Source: Flavobacteriaceae bacterium CP2B (GTDB lineage Bacteria; Bacteroidota; Bacteroidia; Flavobacteriales; Flavobacteriaceae). From it: 64,000 bases of DNA. The stretch spans positions 1 through 64,000 of the forward strand of contig LXTR01000085.1 in assembly GCA_001683825.1 (NCBI GenBank), in the 5' to 3' direction. Position 1 is the stretch's first letter. Every line of letters begins with the position of its first letter. The notes under the pieces were generated by a model, which was given only the letters and a program-made list of their open reading frames with translations, did no database searches and was not told where the DNA came from. The translations under genes were made by a program, and so were the position numbers. Shown here in pieces: positions 8,433-17,080 of this stretch.

Positions 8433-8963
8433 ATGAACAGAAGGACTACCCTTAAAAACCTGATGATGGCCTCCGCAGGGCTGGTCGCCCTCCCGGCTTG
8501 GGCCAGGGGATGGTCAGCGCCTTTTGGGGAGTGGCCTGGCGGATCCTTTTTGTCCCCCGGAGAAGGGGTCACCCTTGCTGCGGTGGCCGATACCATCCTC
8601 CCGGCCGCGGAAGGGGCCGTTGGCGCCCTAGAGGTAGGCGTACCTGATTTTTTGGCCAGGCTGTTCGCAGATTGCTATGAACCGGAGGTGCAATCCAATA
8701 TCAAAAGGCAATTGAACAGGCTCGACACCCGGGCGGAAACAGCATTTTCAAAAGGGTTTTCCCGCTGTGGCCAGGCAGAGAGGGAAGGGCTGCTGTTGGC
8801 CATGGCCGGCTCCGGTGACCCGGGGCAGGAAGCGTTTTTTGACCTGGTGAAAGGGGAGACGATACGGGGTTTCCTCACCTCAAGGAAGGTGCTGCGCGAC
8901 TATGATGACTACGTGGTGGCCCCGGGGCATTATTATGGATGTGTGGACATCAACTACAACTGA
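8433..8963 (+). CDS. Gluconate 2-dehydrogenase subunit 3 family protein, Tat-exported
   Basis: A 176-residue protein with a twin-arginine leader (NRRTTLKNLMMASAGLVALPAWA). The mature part has the family pattern LAAVADTILPA near its start and YYGCVDINY at the end. Such small subunits accompany a periplasmic GMC flavoprotein and probably help its export and maturation, since the flavoprotein has no signal of its own. The stop at 8961-8963 lies one base before the start of the GMC gene, so the two are co-translated. No cytochrome c subunit gene follows. Confidence 0.85.
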   Translation: MNRRTTLKNLMMASAGLVALPAWARGWSAPFGEWPGGSFLSPGEGVTLAAVADTILPAAEGAVGALEVGVPDFLARLFADCYEPEVQSNIKRQLNRLDTRAETAFSKGFSRCGQAEREGLLLAMAGSGDPGQEAFFDLVKGETIRGFLTSRKVLRDYDDYVVAPGHYYGCVDINYN

Positions 8964-8964
8964 T

Positions 8965-10680
8965 ATGGCGCATATTGCAATAGACTCTGAAAAGAAAAGG
9001 ACGTATGACGCCATTGTCATAGGCTCAGGTGCCAGCGGGGGCTGGGCGGCCAAGGAGTTATGCGAGAAAGGCCTGAAGACCCTGGTGTTAGACCGGGGAC
9101 GCGACGTGAAGCACCAGAAAGACTACCCGACAGCTTCCAAAGCCCCCTGGCAATTTGAATACCGGGGGACGGTCCCCCTGGAGAGACGGGTGAGCCACCA
9201 GGAGGCCCGCCGCCTCAGCGAACAAACCCTCCACTGGCAGTTAGAGGATAAGGAACAGGAGTTTGTGCAGGAAAAACCCTTTAGCTGGTTCCGGGGGTAC
9301 CACGTAGGCGGGAAATCGCTGCTTTGGGCACGGCAGACACAACGGTGGAGCGATTACGATTTTGAGGGGCCCGCCCGGGACGGTTTCGCGGTAGATTGGC
9401 CCATACGCTATAAGGACCTGGAGCCCTGGTACGCCCACGTGGAACGTTTTGCGGGGGTTGCGGGGGGCAATGACGGATTGCCCGAACTGCCCGACAGCAT
9501 TACACAGCCTGGTTTTGAGCTGAGCTGTATTGAACAATATTTTAAAGACAGCCTTAAAAAGCATTACGGGGGCAAACGCCACCTGGTCCAGGGGCGTTGT
9601 GCCCACCTGACCGACCCCCAGTCGATCCATAAGGCACAGGGCCGTGCCAAATGTGCCAACCAGCGGATGTGCAACCGCGGCTGCCTCTATGGCGGCTATT
9701 TCAGCAGTAATGCCTCAACCCTGCCATGGGCCGAAAAAAGCGGAAACCTGACCCTTAGGCCGCATTCTGTGGTCCATTCCATCATCCACAACAACAAAAA
9801 ACGCCGCAGGGGAAAGGCCACCGGGGTGCGGGTGATTGACGCGCTGACAGGGGAAATGATGGAATTTTACGCCAGGGTCATTTTTGTGAATGCCTCCACC
9901 CTGAATTCAAACGCCATCCTTCTCAACTCCAGGTCCGAACGTTTCCCGCAAGGGCTGGGGAATGACAACGGGCTGCTGGGGAAATACATTTCCTGGCACA
10001 ACTACCGGGGAAAAGCCAGGGCAGCGTATGAAGGGTTTAAAGACAAGCGCACCCATGGGGGAAACCCCAGTAACGGGTATATGCCCAGATTCCGGAATGT
10101 CTTCGGGCAGGAGACCGACTTCCTCAGGGGCTATGCCATCGGGGTCTGGGGTGGCCGTGGCCGGAAACGGGATACCGATGTCATTGGCCCGCAGCTTACC
10201 CAAAACCTGCTGTTTCCGGAATGGGACCATTGGCATATCAGCACCTGGATGATGGGGGAATGTGTGCCGGTTGAAAGCAACCATGTGCGGCTGCACGAAA
10301 GCCTTAAGGATAAGTACGGGATCCCCCAGCTGGTAATTTCCTGTGATTGGACGGAAAACGATGATAAAATGGTACAGGACTATGTGGATCAGTCCGTGGA
10401 GATGTTTGAGAAGGCCGGCTTTGTGAATATTGAAGCGAAGGATACCCACTCCCTGCCGGGATCGGATATCCATGAAATGGGGGGGGTCCGCATGGGGCAC
10501 GATCCCAATACCTCCCTCCTGAATAAATGGAACCAGATGCACCAGTGCGAGAACGTGTTCGTCACTGATGGAGCCTGCATGACCAGCACCGGGACACAGA
10601 ACCCCACGCTCACCTTTATGGCCATTACGGCCAGGGCGGCCAACTACGCGTTGGCGGAAATGAAAAAAAGAAACCTTTGA
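8965..10680 (+). CDS. GMC-type oxidoreductase (gluconate dehydrogenase-like large subunit)
   Basis: A 571-residue flavoprotein. The FAD-binding fold is at residues 14-40 (AIVIGSGASGGWAAKELCEKG). The GMC C-terminal domain has HEMGGVRMGHDP, then FVTDGACMTSTGTQNPTLT, with the usual His and Asn of the active site. It probably oxidises a sugar or sugar-acid alcohol group in the periplasm, carried through Tat with the preceding subunit. I start at 8965 (AHIAIDSEKKRTYDA), just after the upstream stop; the frame extends to 8902 but overlaps that gene. Electron acceptor unknown. Confidence 0.88.
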   Translation: MAHIAIDSEKKRTYDAIVIGSGASGGWAAKELCEKGLKTLVLDRGRDVKHQKDYPTASKAPWQFEYRGTVPLERRVSHQEARRLSEQTLHWQLEDKEQEFVQEKPFSWFRGYHVGGKSLLWARQTQRWSDYDFEGPARDGFAVDWPIRYKDLEPWYAHVERFAGVAGGNDGLPELPDSITQPGFELSCIEQYFKDSLKKHYGGKRHLVQGRCAHLTDPQSIHKAQGRAKCANQRMCNRGCLYGGYFSSNASTLPWAEKSGNLTLRPHSVVHSIIHNNKKRRRGKATGVRVIDALTGEMMEFYARVIFVNASTLNSNAILLNSRSERFPQGLGNDNGLLGKYISWHNYRGKARAAYEGFKDKRTHGGNPSNGYMPRFRNVFGQETDFLRGYAIGVWGGRGRKRDTDVIGPQLTQNLLFPEWDHWHISTWMMGECVPVESNHVRLHESLKDKYGIPQLVISCDWTENDDKMVQDYVDQSVEMFEKAGFVNIEAKDTHSLPGSDIHEMGGVRMGHDPNTSLLNKWNQMHQCENVFVTDGACMTSTGTQNPTLTFMAITARAANYALAEMKKRNL

Positions 10681-10740
10681 TTGGCGTTGGACCAAGCAGC
10701 TGGCATGTGGCTTACAAAACAGTGCCAGCCAGATTCCAAT

Positions 10741-10788
10741 ATCGGGCCCTTCCTGTGAATTAGCCAGTTCCCCCCCCTCGGGCCCGAT
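10741..10788 (+). terminator. Stem-loop after the GMC gene
   Basis: ATCGGGCCC (10741-10749) and GGGCCCGAT (10780-10788) form a perfect nine-base stem with a 30-base loop, 60 bases after the GMC stop. Only a short T-rich stretch follows (TTATTTGG), so it is a weak terminator or an mRNA end structure. Confidence 0.4.
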
Positions 10789-10828
10789 TATTTGGGGGGT
10801 ACTTTAGCCTTACTTCCCGCCCTGCTTT

Positions 10829-10859
10829 TTTGCGTACTTGCGCCGAATACCTATTTTTG
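10829..10859 (+). promoter_or_regulatory. Promoter of the aminopeptidase P gene
   Basis: TTTG (10829-10832), a 19-base spacer and TATTTTTG (10852-10859) fit the Bacteroidota consensus exactly. The ATG at 10881 is 21 bases downstream, leaving a leader of about 15 bases. Confidence 0.8.
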
Positions 10860-10880
10860 GGACACCGCTAAAAGACACCT

Positions 10881-12182
10881 ATGAAATACGATCGCATCCC
10901 CAGGGAACTTTTTATAAAAAACCGCAAAAAATTTACGGCACGGATGAAGCCTTCCAGCCTTGCGGTCTTTAATTCGAATGATATCTACCCCATTGGGGCA
11001 GACAGTACCATGCCCTTCCAGCAACAACGCGACCTGTTTTACCTGAGCGGTGCGGACCAGGAGGAGACCATTTTGCTGCTGTTCCCGGATGCGGTGGAGG
11101 AAAAGCACCAGGAAATCCTTTTTGTGCGTGAGACCAATGAGCATATTGCCGTGTGGGAAGGCGAAAAACTGACCAAGGAAATGGCCACGGAGGTTTCGGG
11201 TATCGCAACCGTGTATTGGCTATCCGATTTTAAAAAGGTTTTCTATGGGTTGATGACCGAAGCGGAAACCATTTATTTCAACACCAATGAGCACTACCGG
11301 CAGGCAGTGGAAACCCAAACCCGCGAAGACCGGTTTATCATACAGTGTAAAAAGGACTTTCCCGCACACCTTTGGGCCAGGAGCAGCCCCATTCTTCAGG
11401 AACTCCGGGGGGTGAAGGAGCCTGAGGAGCTGCAATTGCTGCAGGCAGCCTGCGATATCACCGAAAAGGGATTCAGGCGGATCCTGGATAAGGTACGGCC
11501 CGGGATCTGGGAATACGAAGTGGAGGCCGAGTACCTGCACGAGTTTATCCGGCGGCGCTCCAGGGGGTTCGCGTATGCCCCTATCATAGCTTCGGGCAAC
11601 AACGCCAATGTGCTGCATTATGTACTGAACAACAACCAATGCCGGGACGGGGAGCTCTTGCTGATGGATGTGGGGGCCGAGTATGCCAACTACTCCAGCG
11701 ACATGACCCGTACCATCCCGGTGAATGGCCGCTTCACCAAACGGCAGCGGCAGGTGTATGAGGCTGTTTTGCGGGTCAAGGATGCCGCAACCAAAATGTT
11801 GGTCCCGGGGACCCTTTGGGAGGAGTACCACAAGGAGGTGGGCAAGATCATGACCTCAGAGTTGTTGGGCCTGGGACTGCTGACCAAGGCCGATGTGCAA
11901 CGGGAAGACAAGGACAAACCGGCCTATAAAAAATACTTCATGCACGGCACCAGCCATCACCTGGGGCTCGACACGCATGATTACGGGGCCTTAAAAACCC
12001 CGATGAAACCCAATATGGTCTTTACGGTAGAGCCGGGGATCTATATCCCCGATGAGCAGTTGGGGATCCGGCTGGAAGACGATGTGGTCATCCGGGATAA
12101 GGGAGAGCCTTTTAACCTGATGCGGAACATCCCCATTGATCCCGAGGAGATCGAAGCGTTGATGAACAGTGGCAAGTCCTGA
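10881..12182 (+). CDS. pepP: Xaa-Pro aminopeptidase (aminopeptidase P)
   Basis: A 433-residue M24B metallopeptidase that removes N-terminal residues preceding proline. The N-terminal AMP_N domain (about residues 5-140) includes FQQQRDLFYLSGADQEE. The pita-bread catalytic domain has all five metal ligands: Asp in LLMDVGAEY, Asp in SSDMTRT, His in MHGTSHHLGLD, Glu in FTVEPGIY and Glu in IRLEDDVV. No signal peptide, so cytoplasmic. It is transcribed alone from its own promoter; the repeat array follows directly. Confidence 0.93.
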   Translation: MKYDRIPRELFIKNRKKFTARMKPSSLAVFNSNDIYPIGADSTMPFQQQRDLFYLSGADQEETILLLFPDAVEEKHQEILFVRETNEHIAVWEGEKLTKEMATEVSGIATVYWLSDFKKVFYGLMTEAETIYFNTNEHYRQAVETQTREDRFIIQCKKDFPAHLWARSSPILQELRGVKEPEELQLLQAACDITEKGFRRILDKVRPGIWEYEVEAEYLHEFIRRRSRGFAYAPIIASGNNANVLHYVLNNNQCRDGELLLMDVGAEYANYSSDMTRTIPVNGRFTKRQRQVYEAVLRVKDAATKMLVPGTLWEEYHKEVGKIMTSELLGLGLLTKADVQREDKDKPAYKKYFMHGTSHHLGLDTHDYGALKTPMKPNMVFTVEPGIYIPDEQLGIRLEDDVVIRDKGEPFNLMRNIPIDPEEIEALMNSGKS

Positions 12183-12196
12183 CAGCCAGCGTCAGG

Positions 12197-12800
12197 ACAA
12201 AGCCATCCCATGACCCTGCCCGCATGGGTGGGATTACTTCACTTCGTTCGTAATGACGTGGTTTAAAAAGTGGGTGTCATTTTGTACTCAGGCCGTCATT
12301 GCGAGGCGCGCGCAAGCGCAACGAAGCAATCTCATCAGGGAGTGCAACCGTCATTGCGAGGCGCGCGCAAGCGCAACGAAGCAATCCCATGACCCTGCCC
12401 GCGTTGGTGGGATTACTTCACTTCGTTCGTAATGACGTGGTTTAAAAAGTGGGTGTCATTTTGTACTCAGGCCGTCATTGCGAGGCGCGCGCAAGCGCCA
12501 CGAAGCAATCTCACCATGCAATGCAACCGTCATTGCGAGGCGCGCGCAAGCGCAACGAAGCAATCTCATCAGGGAGTGCAACCGTCATTGCGAAGCGCGC
12601 GCAAGCGCAACGAAGCAATCTCATGACCCTGCCTGCATGGGTGGGATTACGTCACTTCGTTCGTAATGACGTGGTTTAAAAAGTGGGTGTCATTTTGTAC
12701 TCAGGCCGTCATTGCGAGGCGCGCGCAAGCGCAACGAAGCAATCCCATGACCCTGCCCTCGTTGGTGGGATTACTTCACTTCGTTCGTAATGACGTGGTT
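12197..12800. repeat. Array of CGTCATTGCGAGG-type palindromic repeats
   Basis: Six direct copies of a 37-base unit starting GTCATTGCGAGGCGCGC and ending AACGAAGCAATC lie at 12295-12331, 12350-12386, 12474-12510, 12529-12565, 12584-12620 and 12708-12744. Four inverted arms (GATTACTTCACTTCG, then TTCGTAATGAC) lie near 12231-12258, 12411-12438, 12643-12670 and 12766-12793. Each arm is roughly complementary to a direct unit, so unit plus arm folds into a long hairpin. A larger period joins them through a conserved linker (GTGGTTTAAAAAGTGGGTG). Small open frames across it are only translated repeat. A related cluster is at 61.2-61.45 kb. Confidence 0.9.
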
Positions 12801-12880
12801 TATAACGGGGCTGGGTTTGGCATCCCATCAAGAATCCCTGACCCCATAACCCCAACACCTTACAACCGCACCCCCCTGCA

Positions 12881-14158
12881 TTACCGCCTCCGCATCCCCC
12901 TGACCAGGTTCAGCAACAGGAATACCCCTGCAGACGGGAGTACCCAGCCCATGCTATACGCCCCCAAAGGGATATAGTCCGGCACCTTACCCAAAAGCCC
13001 GGCCCAGCCGACGCTGTTCATAAAATCGGGGATGCTGAAGAGCAACACGCTAAACACCACGGCCCTGAAAATTGGGGGAGGGGCCAGTTTTTCCGGGACC
13101 ACATTCAGCAGGATCAGGACAATGGTGAGCGGGTAGATAAACATCAGGGCCGGGAGGGCGATGGCAATAATGGAACCCACGTTGAGCTGTCCTACAAGCA
13201 CGCCCAGCACGCTGCCTGCAAAGGCCGTGAAGGGGTACGCCCAGGGCACCCCTGGAAATCGCGACTTCAGGAAATCGGCCGTTCCCGTGACGATCCCCAC
13301 CGCTGTGGTAAAACAGGCAAGGCTGACGAGCACGCTCAGGAATCCATTGGCGGTGGCGCCCAGGGTCAAAGAACTGATGCCCGCCAGCAACGCGGTCCTG
13401 CTGATATCCGCATCAAAGGCGGGGCGTGTGAGGAAACCCGAAAAAATCAGGCCGAAATACACCAGCAAAAGCCCGGTCCCCGCCAGCCAGGCCGCATGGG
13501 TGATGAGCGACTTCCTGCGCTGGTAGTCCCCGGCGTCTTTTTTCAGGTTGATGGATACCAGGATAACCCCGCCGACCACCACGGCCCCAATGGCATCAAA
13601 GGTCTGGTAGCCTTCCAGGATACCGTGGGCAAAGGGCCTTCGCAGGCCGGTACCCTCCGTGGGCGCGCGAAACTCAACGGCAGCGATCCCGATGATCAGC
13701 ACCAGGATGATCAGGACGGCAGGCGTCAGCCATTTCCCCACCAGGCCAAGGATGCTGTTGCGGTTCATCGCGAAGACAAAGACCAAGGTGAAATAGACGA
13801 GGCTCGTCAACAATGGCGGGCTGCCAAAAAGGGGGGCGATGGCCATTTCGTGGGTGACCGAAGCGGTACGCGGCGACGGGAGGGCGATAGAAATGGCATA
13901 GATCAGGAAGCAGTAGACCAGGCTGAACGCCGGGGAGACCTTCCTGGCAAAATCGAACATGGTGCCCTGTAGCCTGGCGTGGGCCAGGATGCCCAGGATG
14001 GGGACCAGTACAGCCGAAAGGCAAAACCCCAGGGCCACCAGCCACCAGAGCTCCCCCGATTTAAAGCCAAGCTGGGGTGGCAAGATGAGGTTGCCCGCCC
14101 CAAAGAAAAGGGAAAATAAGGCGAACGCGGTCACCAGGGTTTCCTTGGTTCTTTTCAT
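12881..14158 (-). CDS. brnQ: Branched-chain amino acid transporter, BrnQ/LIVCS family
   Basis: A 425-residue inner-membrane protein with about twelve hydrophobic segments. The N-terminus matches BrnQ: ETLVTAFALFSLFFGAGNLILPPQLG. The family motif with GYQTFDAIGAVVVGGVI is near residue 185. It would import leucine, isoleucine or valine with a cation. Single gene on the minus strand; its 3' end abuts the repeat array, and it ends in RGMRRR. TATATTCG about 15 bases upstream of the start is a plausible -7 box. Confidence 0.93.
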   Translation of the reverse strand: MKRTKETLVTAFALFSLFFGAGNLILPPQLGFKSGELWWLVALGFCLSAVLVPILGILAHARLQGTMFDFARKVSPAFSLVYCFLIYAISIALPSPRTASVTHEMAIAPLFGSPPLLTSLVYFTLVFVFAMNRNSILGLVGKWLTPAVLIILVLIIGIAAVEFRAPTEGTGLRRPFAHGILEGYQTFDAIGAVVVGGVILVSINLKKDAGDYQRRKSLITHAAWLAGTGLLLVYFGLIFSGFLTRPAFDADISRTALLAGISSLTLGATANGFLSVLVSLACFTTAVGIVTGTADFLKSRFPGVPWAYPFTAFAGSVLGVLVGQLNVGSIIAIALPALMFIYPLTIVLILLNVVPEKLAPPPIFRAVVFSVLLFSIPDFMNSVGWAGLLGKVPDYIPLGAYSMGWVLPSAGVFLLLNLVRGMRRR

Positions 14159-14419
14159 TCCTTAAAATATGCCCGAATATAGCGAAAACATCCCCGGCCA
14201 TTCCGTTTCGGCAACAGATTTACACCCCCTGTTCATAACTAGAGGCTGCCGTTCATCGAAAAAATTTGGAAAATAGCAGAATGACTCAATATTTCACGCC
14301 TTCTGATCGTTCATAGTATCAAGAGACCATTAGAATCAAATCATTAGCTTGTTAGTACATATTCAATCATTGCGTTTGGAAGTCCCCAAGACCTGCCATC
14401 ATACCTAAAAACCTACCTT

Positions 14420-14626
14420 ATGAAACGAATATTTTGCAACATTTTCGGGCACCACTACTCCGTTTCCAAAAAGGTTACCTCCCACATCAAAGAATACAAA
14501 TGCGTTCACTGCGGGAAAGAAGTAACCACCGATGTTAGCGGAAACCTTTCTGTTCTGACCCCTGAACTCCAGGACATCAACAAAACGCTGGAGCTTATTT
14601 ACCAAAAAAGACATAGGGCCGCGTAA
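14420..14626 (+). CDS. Small conserved-looking protein with a Cys-x2-Cys pair
   Basis: A 68-residue protein of unknown function. Cys6, His11, His12 and His22 precede the Cys28-x2-Cys31 pair in HIKEYKCVHCGKEVTTD, so a small zinc site is plausible. The second half (SGNLSVLTPELQDINKTLELIYQKRH) looks helical. No signal peptide. The start ATG is well placed after a 260-base intergenic region with no opposing gene, and similar small proteins are, from memory, common in Flavobacteriaceae. It stands alone, facing thiL tail to tail with 11 bases between the stops. Confidence 0.65.
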   Translation: MKRIFCNIFGHHYSVSKKVTSHIKEYKCVHCGKEVTTDVSGNLSVLTPELQDINKTLELIYQKRHRAA

Positions 14627-14637
14627 AAAAAATTACA

Positions 14638-15687
14638 CTACGCCTGGTCAAAGGAATTCCAGCCCTGCGCGGTAATCGGAATTTTAGAGTTATTCCTGGA
14701 AATCAAGAAAGCACCCTCAGAAGCTTCTGTCATATGCCCCACGACAGTGAGATTGGGATTGCCCTTAATTTTCGGGAATTCTCTTTGGTCTATGGTGAAG
14801 AGCAATTCATAATCTTCCCCTCCGCTCATCGCCACCAACGTACTGTCTAGCTGAAACTCTTCACAGCTGCTGATCACCATCGGGTCCAGCGGGATCTTAT
14901 CTTCATATACATTGCATCCTACCTTGCTGTTTTTGCAGAGGTGGAGGATTTCCGACGACAGCCCGTCACTGATATCGATCATGGCCGTAGGTTGTACCTC
15001 CAGGTTTTTCAGCAACGCCACGATGTCTTTCCGGGCTTCCGGCTTTAACTGCCGCTCCACGATGTAGGCATAGGGTTCCAGGTCGGGCTGGCTGTTGGGG
15101 TTTACCTTGAACACTTCTTTTTCCCGTTCCAGTACCTGCAACCCCATGTAGGCCCCGCCCAGATCGCCGGAAACCACCAGCAGGTCGTTTGGCTTGGCCC
15201 CATGGCGGTAAACCAGCGCGTCTTCGTCCGCAGCCCCAAGGGCGGTAACACTGATGATCATCCCCCGGGTCGACGAGGTAGTATCCCCCCCAACCAGGTC
15301 TACGTTGTACAATTTGCAGGCGAGTGCAACGCCTTCGTAGAATTCTTCTATGGCTTCCAGGGGGAAACGGTTGGAAATGGCTATGGAAATGGTGATCTGC
15401 GTGGCCACCGCGTTCATGGCATATATATCGGAAAGGTTTACCATGACCGATTTGTACCCCAAATGTTTCAGGGGGACATAGGCCAGGTCAAAGTGCACGC
15501 CCTCCACCAGCATATCGGTACTTACCACGGTTTTTTTACCCCCGAAATCGAGTACGGCGGCGTCGTCTCCCACCCCCTGCAGGCTAGAGGGTTGCCGCAG
15601 TTGGAAAGATTGGGTGAGATGGTCTATGAGTCCAAATTCCCCCAGCGCTTCCAGGGACGTTTTTTTAGGTTCTTTGTTTTCTAACAT
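14638..15687 (-). CDS. thiL: Thiamine-monophosphate kinase
   Basis: A 349-residue PurM-like kinase that phosphorylates thiamine monophosphate to the diphosphate, the last step of cofactor synthesis. Motifs: the N-terminal GVGDDAAVLDF and STDMLVEGVHF metal/ATP site, NLSDIYAMNA, LVGGDTTSS, and ISDGLSSEILH in the second half, then GGEDYELLFT. Single gene. A -7 box ends only four bases before the ATG, so the mRNA may be leaderless. No other thi genes are nearby. Confidence 0.95.
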   Translation of the reverse strand: MLENKEPKKTSLEALGEFGLIDHLTQSFQLRQPSSLQGVGDDAAVLDFGGKKTVVSTDMLVEGVHFDLAYVPLKHLGYKSVMVNLSDIYAMNAVATQITISIAISNRFPLEAIEEFYEGVALACKLYNVDLVGGDTTSSTRGMIISVTALGAADEDALVYRHGAKPNDLLVVSGDLGGAYMGLQVLEREKEVFKVNPNSQPDLEPYAYIVERQLKPEARKDIVALLKNLEVQPTAMIDISDGLSSEILHLCKNSKVGCNVYEDKIPLDPMVISSCEEFQLDSTLVAMSGGEDYELLFTIDQREFPKIKGNPNLTVVGHMTEASEGAFLISRNNSKIPITAQGWNSFDQA

Positions 15688-15691
15688 GCTG

Positions 15692-15699
15692 CAAAAGTA
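15692..15699 (-). promoter_or_regulatory. Probable -7 box of thiL, nearly abutting the start codon
   Basis: TACTTTTG (15699-15692, minus strand) matches TAnnTTTG. The thiL ATG begins at 15687, four bases later, so transcription would start at or inside the start codon. No good TTTG lies about 20 bases further upstream. Confidence 0.45.
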
Positions 15700-15763
15700 A
15701 GGAGGATATTAATTAGTCGTATATTTACGTTATAAGTGGGGTCCCTAATCTAATTACCACGCG

Positions 15764-17041
15764 ATGAAGAATTTGTTCCGGGTGCTGTTTACAGTGCTGC
15801 TCCTGGCCTCGTGTTCAAACGACGAGGCTGCACCCATACCCCCTGGAGATGGAGGGGGTGCGGTAATCCCGCCCCCTGATACCCCACCGGATCCGGTCGA
15901 ACAGGATATCGAGGGGTTTACCCCCTGCGACAACGGCATGGCCGGCACCTATCCCTGTGAGGGGTTCGACCTGCTCGGGCGGTTGGGGCTGCAGACCCTG
16001 CAGGCCAATTCGGGGAATGATATCTGGGGGTGGACCGACCCGGATACCGGAAAGGAATACGCCCTGGTGGGGCTCGACAACGGTACGGCTTTCGTGGATA
16101 TCACCGATACCGATGCCCTGCGTTACCTGGGGAAACTTCCCACAGCCACCGTGAACAGCCCATGGAGGGATATCAAGGTGTACCAGAACCACGCCTATAT
16201 CGTCTCGGAAGCGCAGGGCCATGGGATGCAGGTGTTTGACCTGACCCGCCTGCGTTCGGTGACCAATACACCCGACAGTTTTGCCGCGGATGCCCGTTAC
16301 ACCGGTTTCGGAAATGCCCACAACATCGTGATCAACGAAAACAGTGGTTTCGCCTATGCCGTGGGGACCGCGCGGAACGACCTTTACAACGGCGGTGTGC
16401 ACTTTTTGGACATCAGCGACCCCGGGAACCCCCAGGCGGCGGGTGGCTACGGGGCCAGCGGTTATACCCATGACGCCCAGGTGGTCACCTATGCCGGCCC
16501 CGATGCAGCCTATACCGGCAGGGAAATCCTGATAGGGGCCAACGAAAGCCAGGTAGTGGTGGTGGATATTACCGACAAAGGGAGCCCGGTATTGATCACC
16601 AATATCCAGTACAGTAACACGGGGTATACCCACCAGGGCTGGTTTACAGACGACCAACAGTACTTTATCCTGGGGGATGAGACCGACGAAATTGCCTTTG
16701 GCTTTGATTCCAGGACCCTGGTCTTTGATGTAGCAGACCTGGATAACCCCGTCCCCCATATGACATACACGGGCCCTACCCCGGCCATAGACCATAACGG
16801 TTATGTGCACGGGGGTTCTTTTTACCTGGCCAATTACACCGCCGGGATGCGGCGCATAGACCTGACGCAGATCGCGGGGCAAGTGCTGACGGAAGCAGCC
16901 TATTTTGACACCTACCCGGCCAATAACACCCCCTCCTTTGACGGGGTGTGGAGCGTATATCCGTATTTTTCGAGCGGCAAGGTGGTCCTGGGCGATATCA
17001 ATTCCGGGCTCTTTGTGGTAGAAAGCGATGTGGCCCCCTGA
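15764..17041 (+). CDS. Choice-of-anchor B family lipoprotein (LVIVD-type beta-propeller)
   Basis: A 425-residue lipoprotein: signal KNLFRVLFTVLLLAS with lipobox Cys17, then a linker rich in Pro, Gly and Asp (residues 22-45). The rest has repeated blades of the type VFDLTRLRS, VHFLDISDPGNP, VVVVDITDKGSP and LVFDVADLDNP, i.e. LVIVD-like repeats that build a propeller, as in choice-of-anchor B proteins. It probably sits on the outer membrane; the ligand is unknown. Followed 39 bases later by another propeller lipoprotein on the same strand. Confidence 0.85.
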   Translation: MKNLFRVLFTVLLLASCSNDEAAPIPPGDGGGAVIPPPDTPPDPVEQDIEGFTPCDNGMAGTYPCEGFDLLGRLGLQTLQANSGNDIWGWTDPDTGKEYALVGLDNGTAFVDITDTDALRYLGKLPTATVNSPWRDIKVYQNHAYIVSEAQGHGMQVFDLTRLRSVTNTPDSFAADARYTGFGNAHNIVINENSGFAYAVGTARNDLYNGGVHFLDISDPGNPQAAGGYGASGYTHDAQVVTYAGPDAAYTGREILIGANESQVVVVDITDKGSPVLITNIQYSNTGYTHQGWFTDDQQYFILGDETDEIAFGFDSRTLVFDVADLDNPVPHMTYTGPTPAIDHNGYVHGGSFYLANYTAGMRRIDLTQIAGQVLTEAAYFDTYPANNTPSFDGVWSVYPYFSSGKVVLGDINSGLFVVESDVAP

Positions 17042-17080
17042 AAAGTGCCTGTCCGAATAACCTGAAAGAAAGCAAACCAC

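Noticed and set aside
12183-12260. Simple transcription terminator after pepP
   Set aside because: The hairpin there belongs to the repeat family and has no T-run.
12295-12744. CRISPR array
   Set aside because: The units are palindromic with inverted arms, spacers are short, repeated and related to each other, and no cas genes are present.
12432-12977. Several short overlapping frames with VIARRAQAQRSN repeats
   Set aside because: They are translations of the CGTCATTGCGAGG repeat array in three frames.
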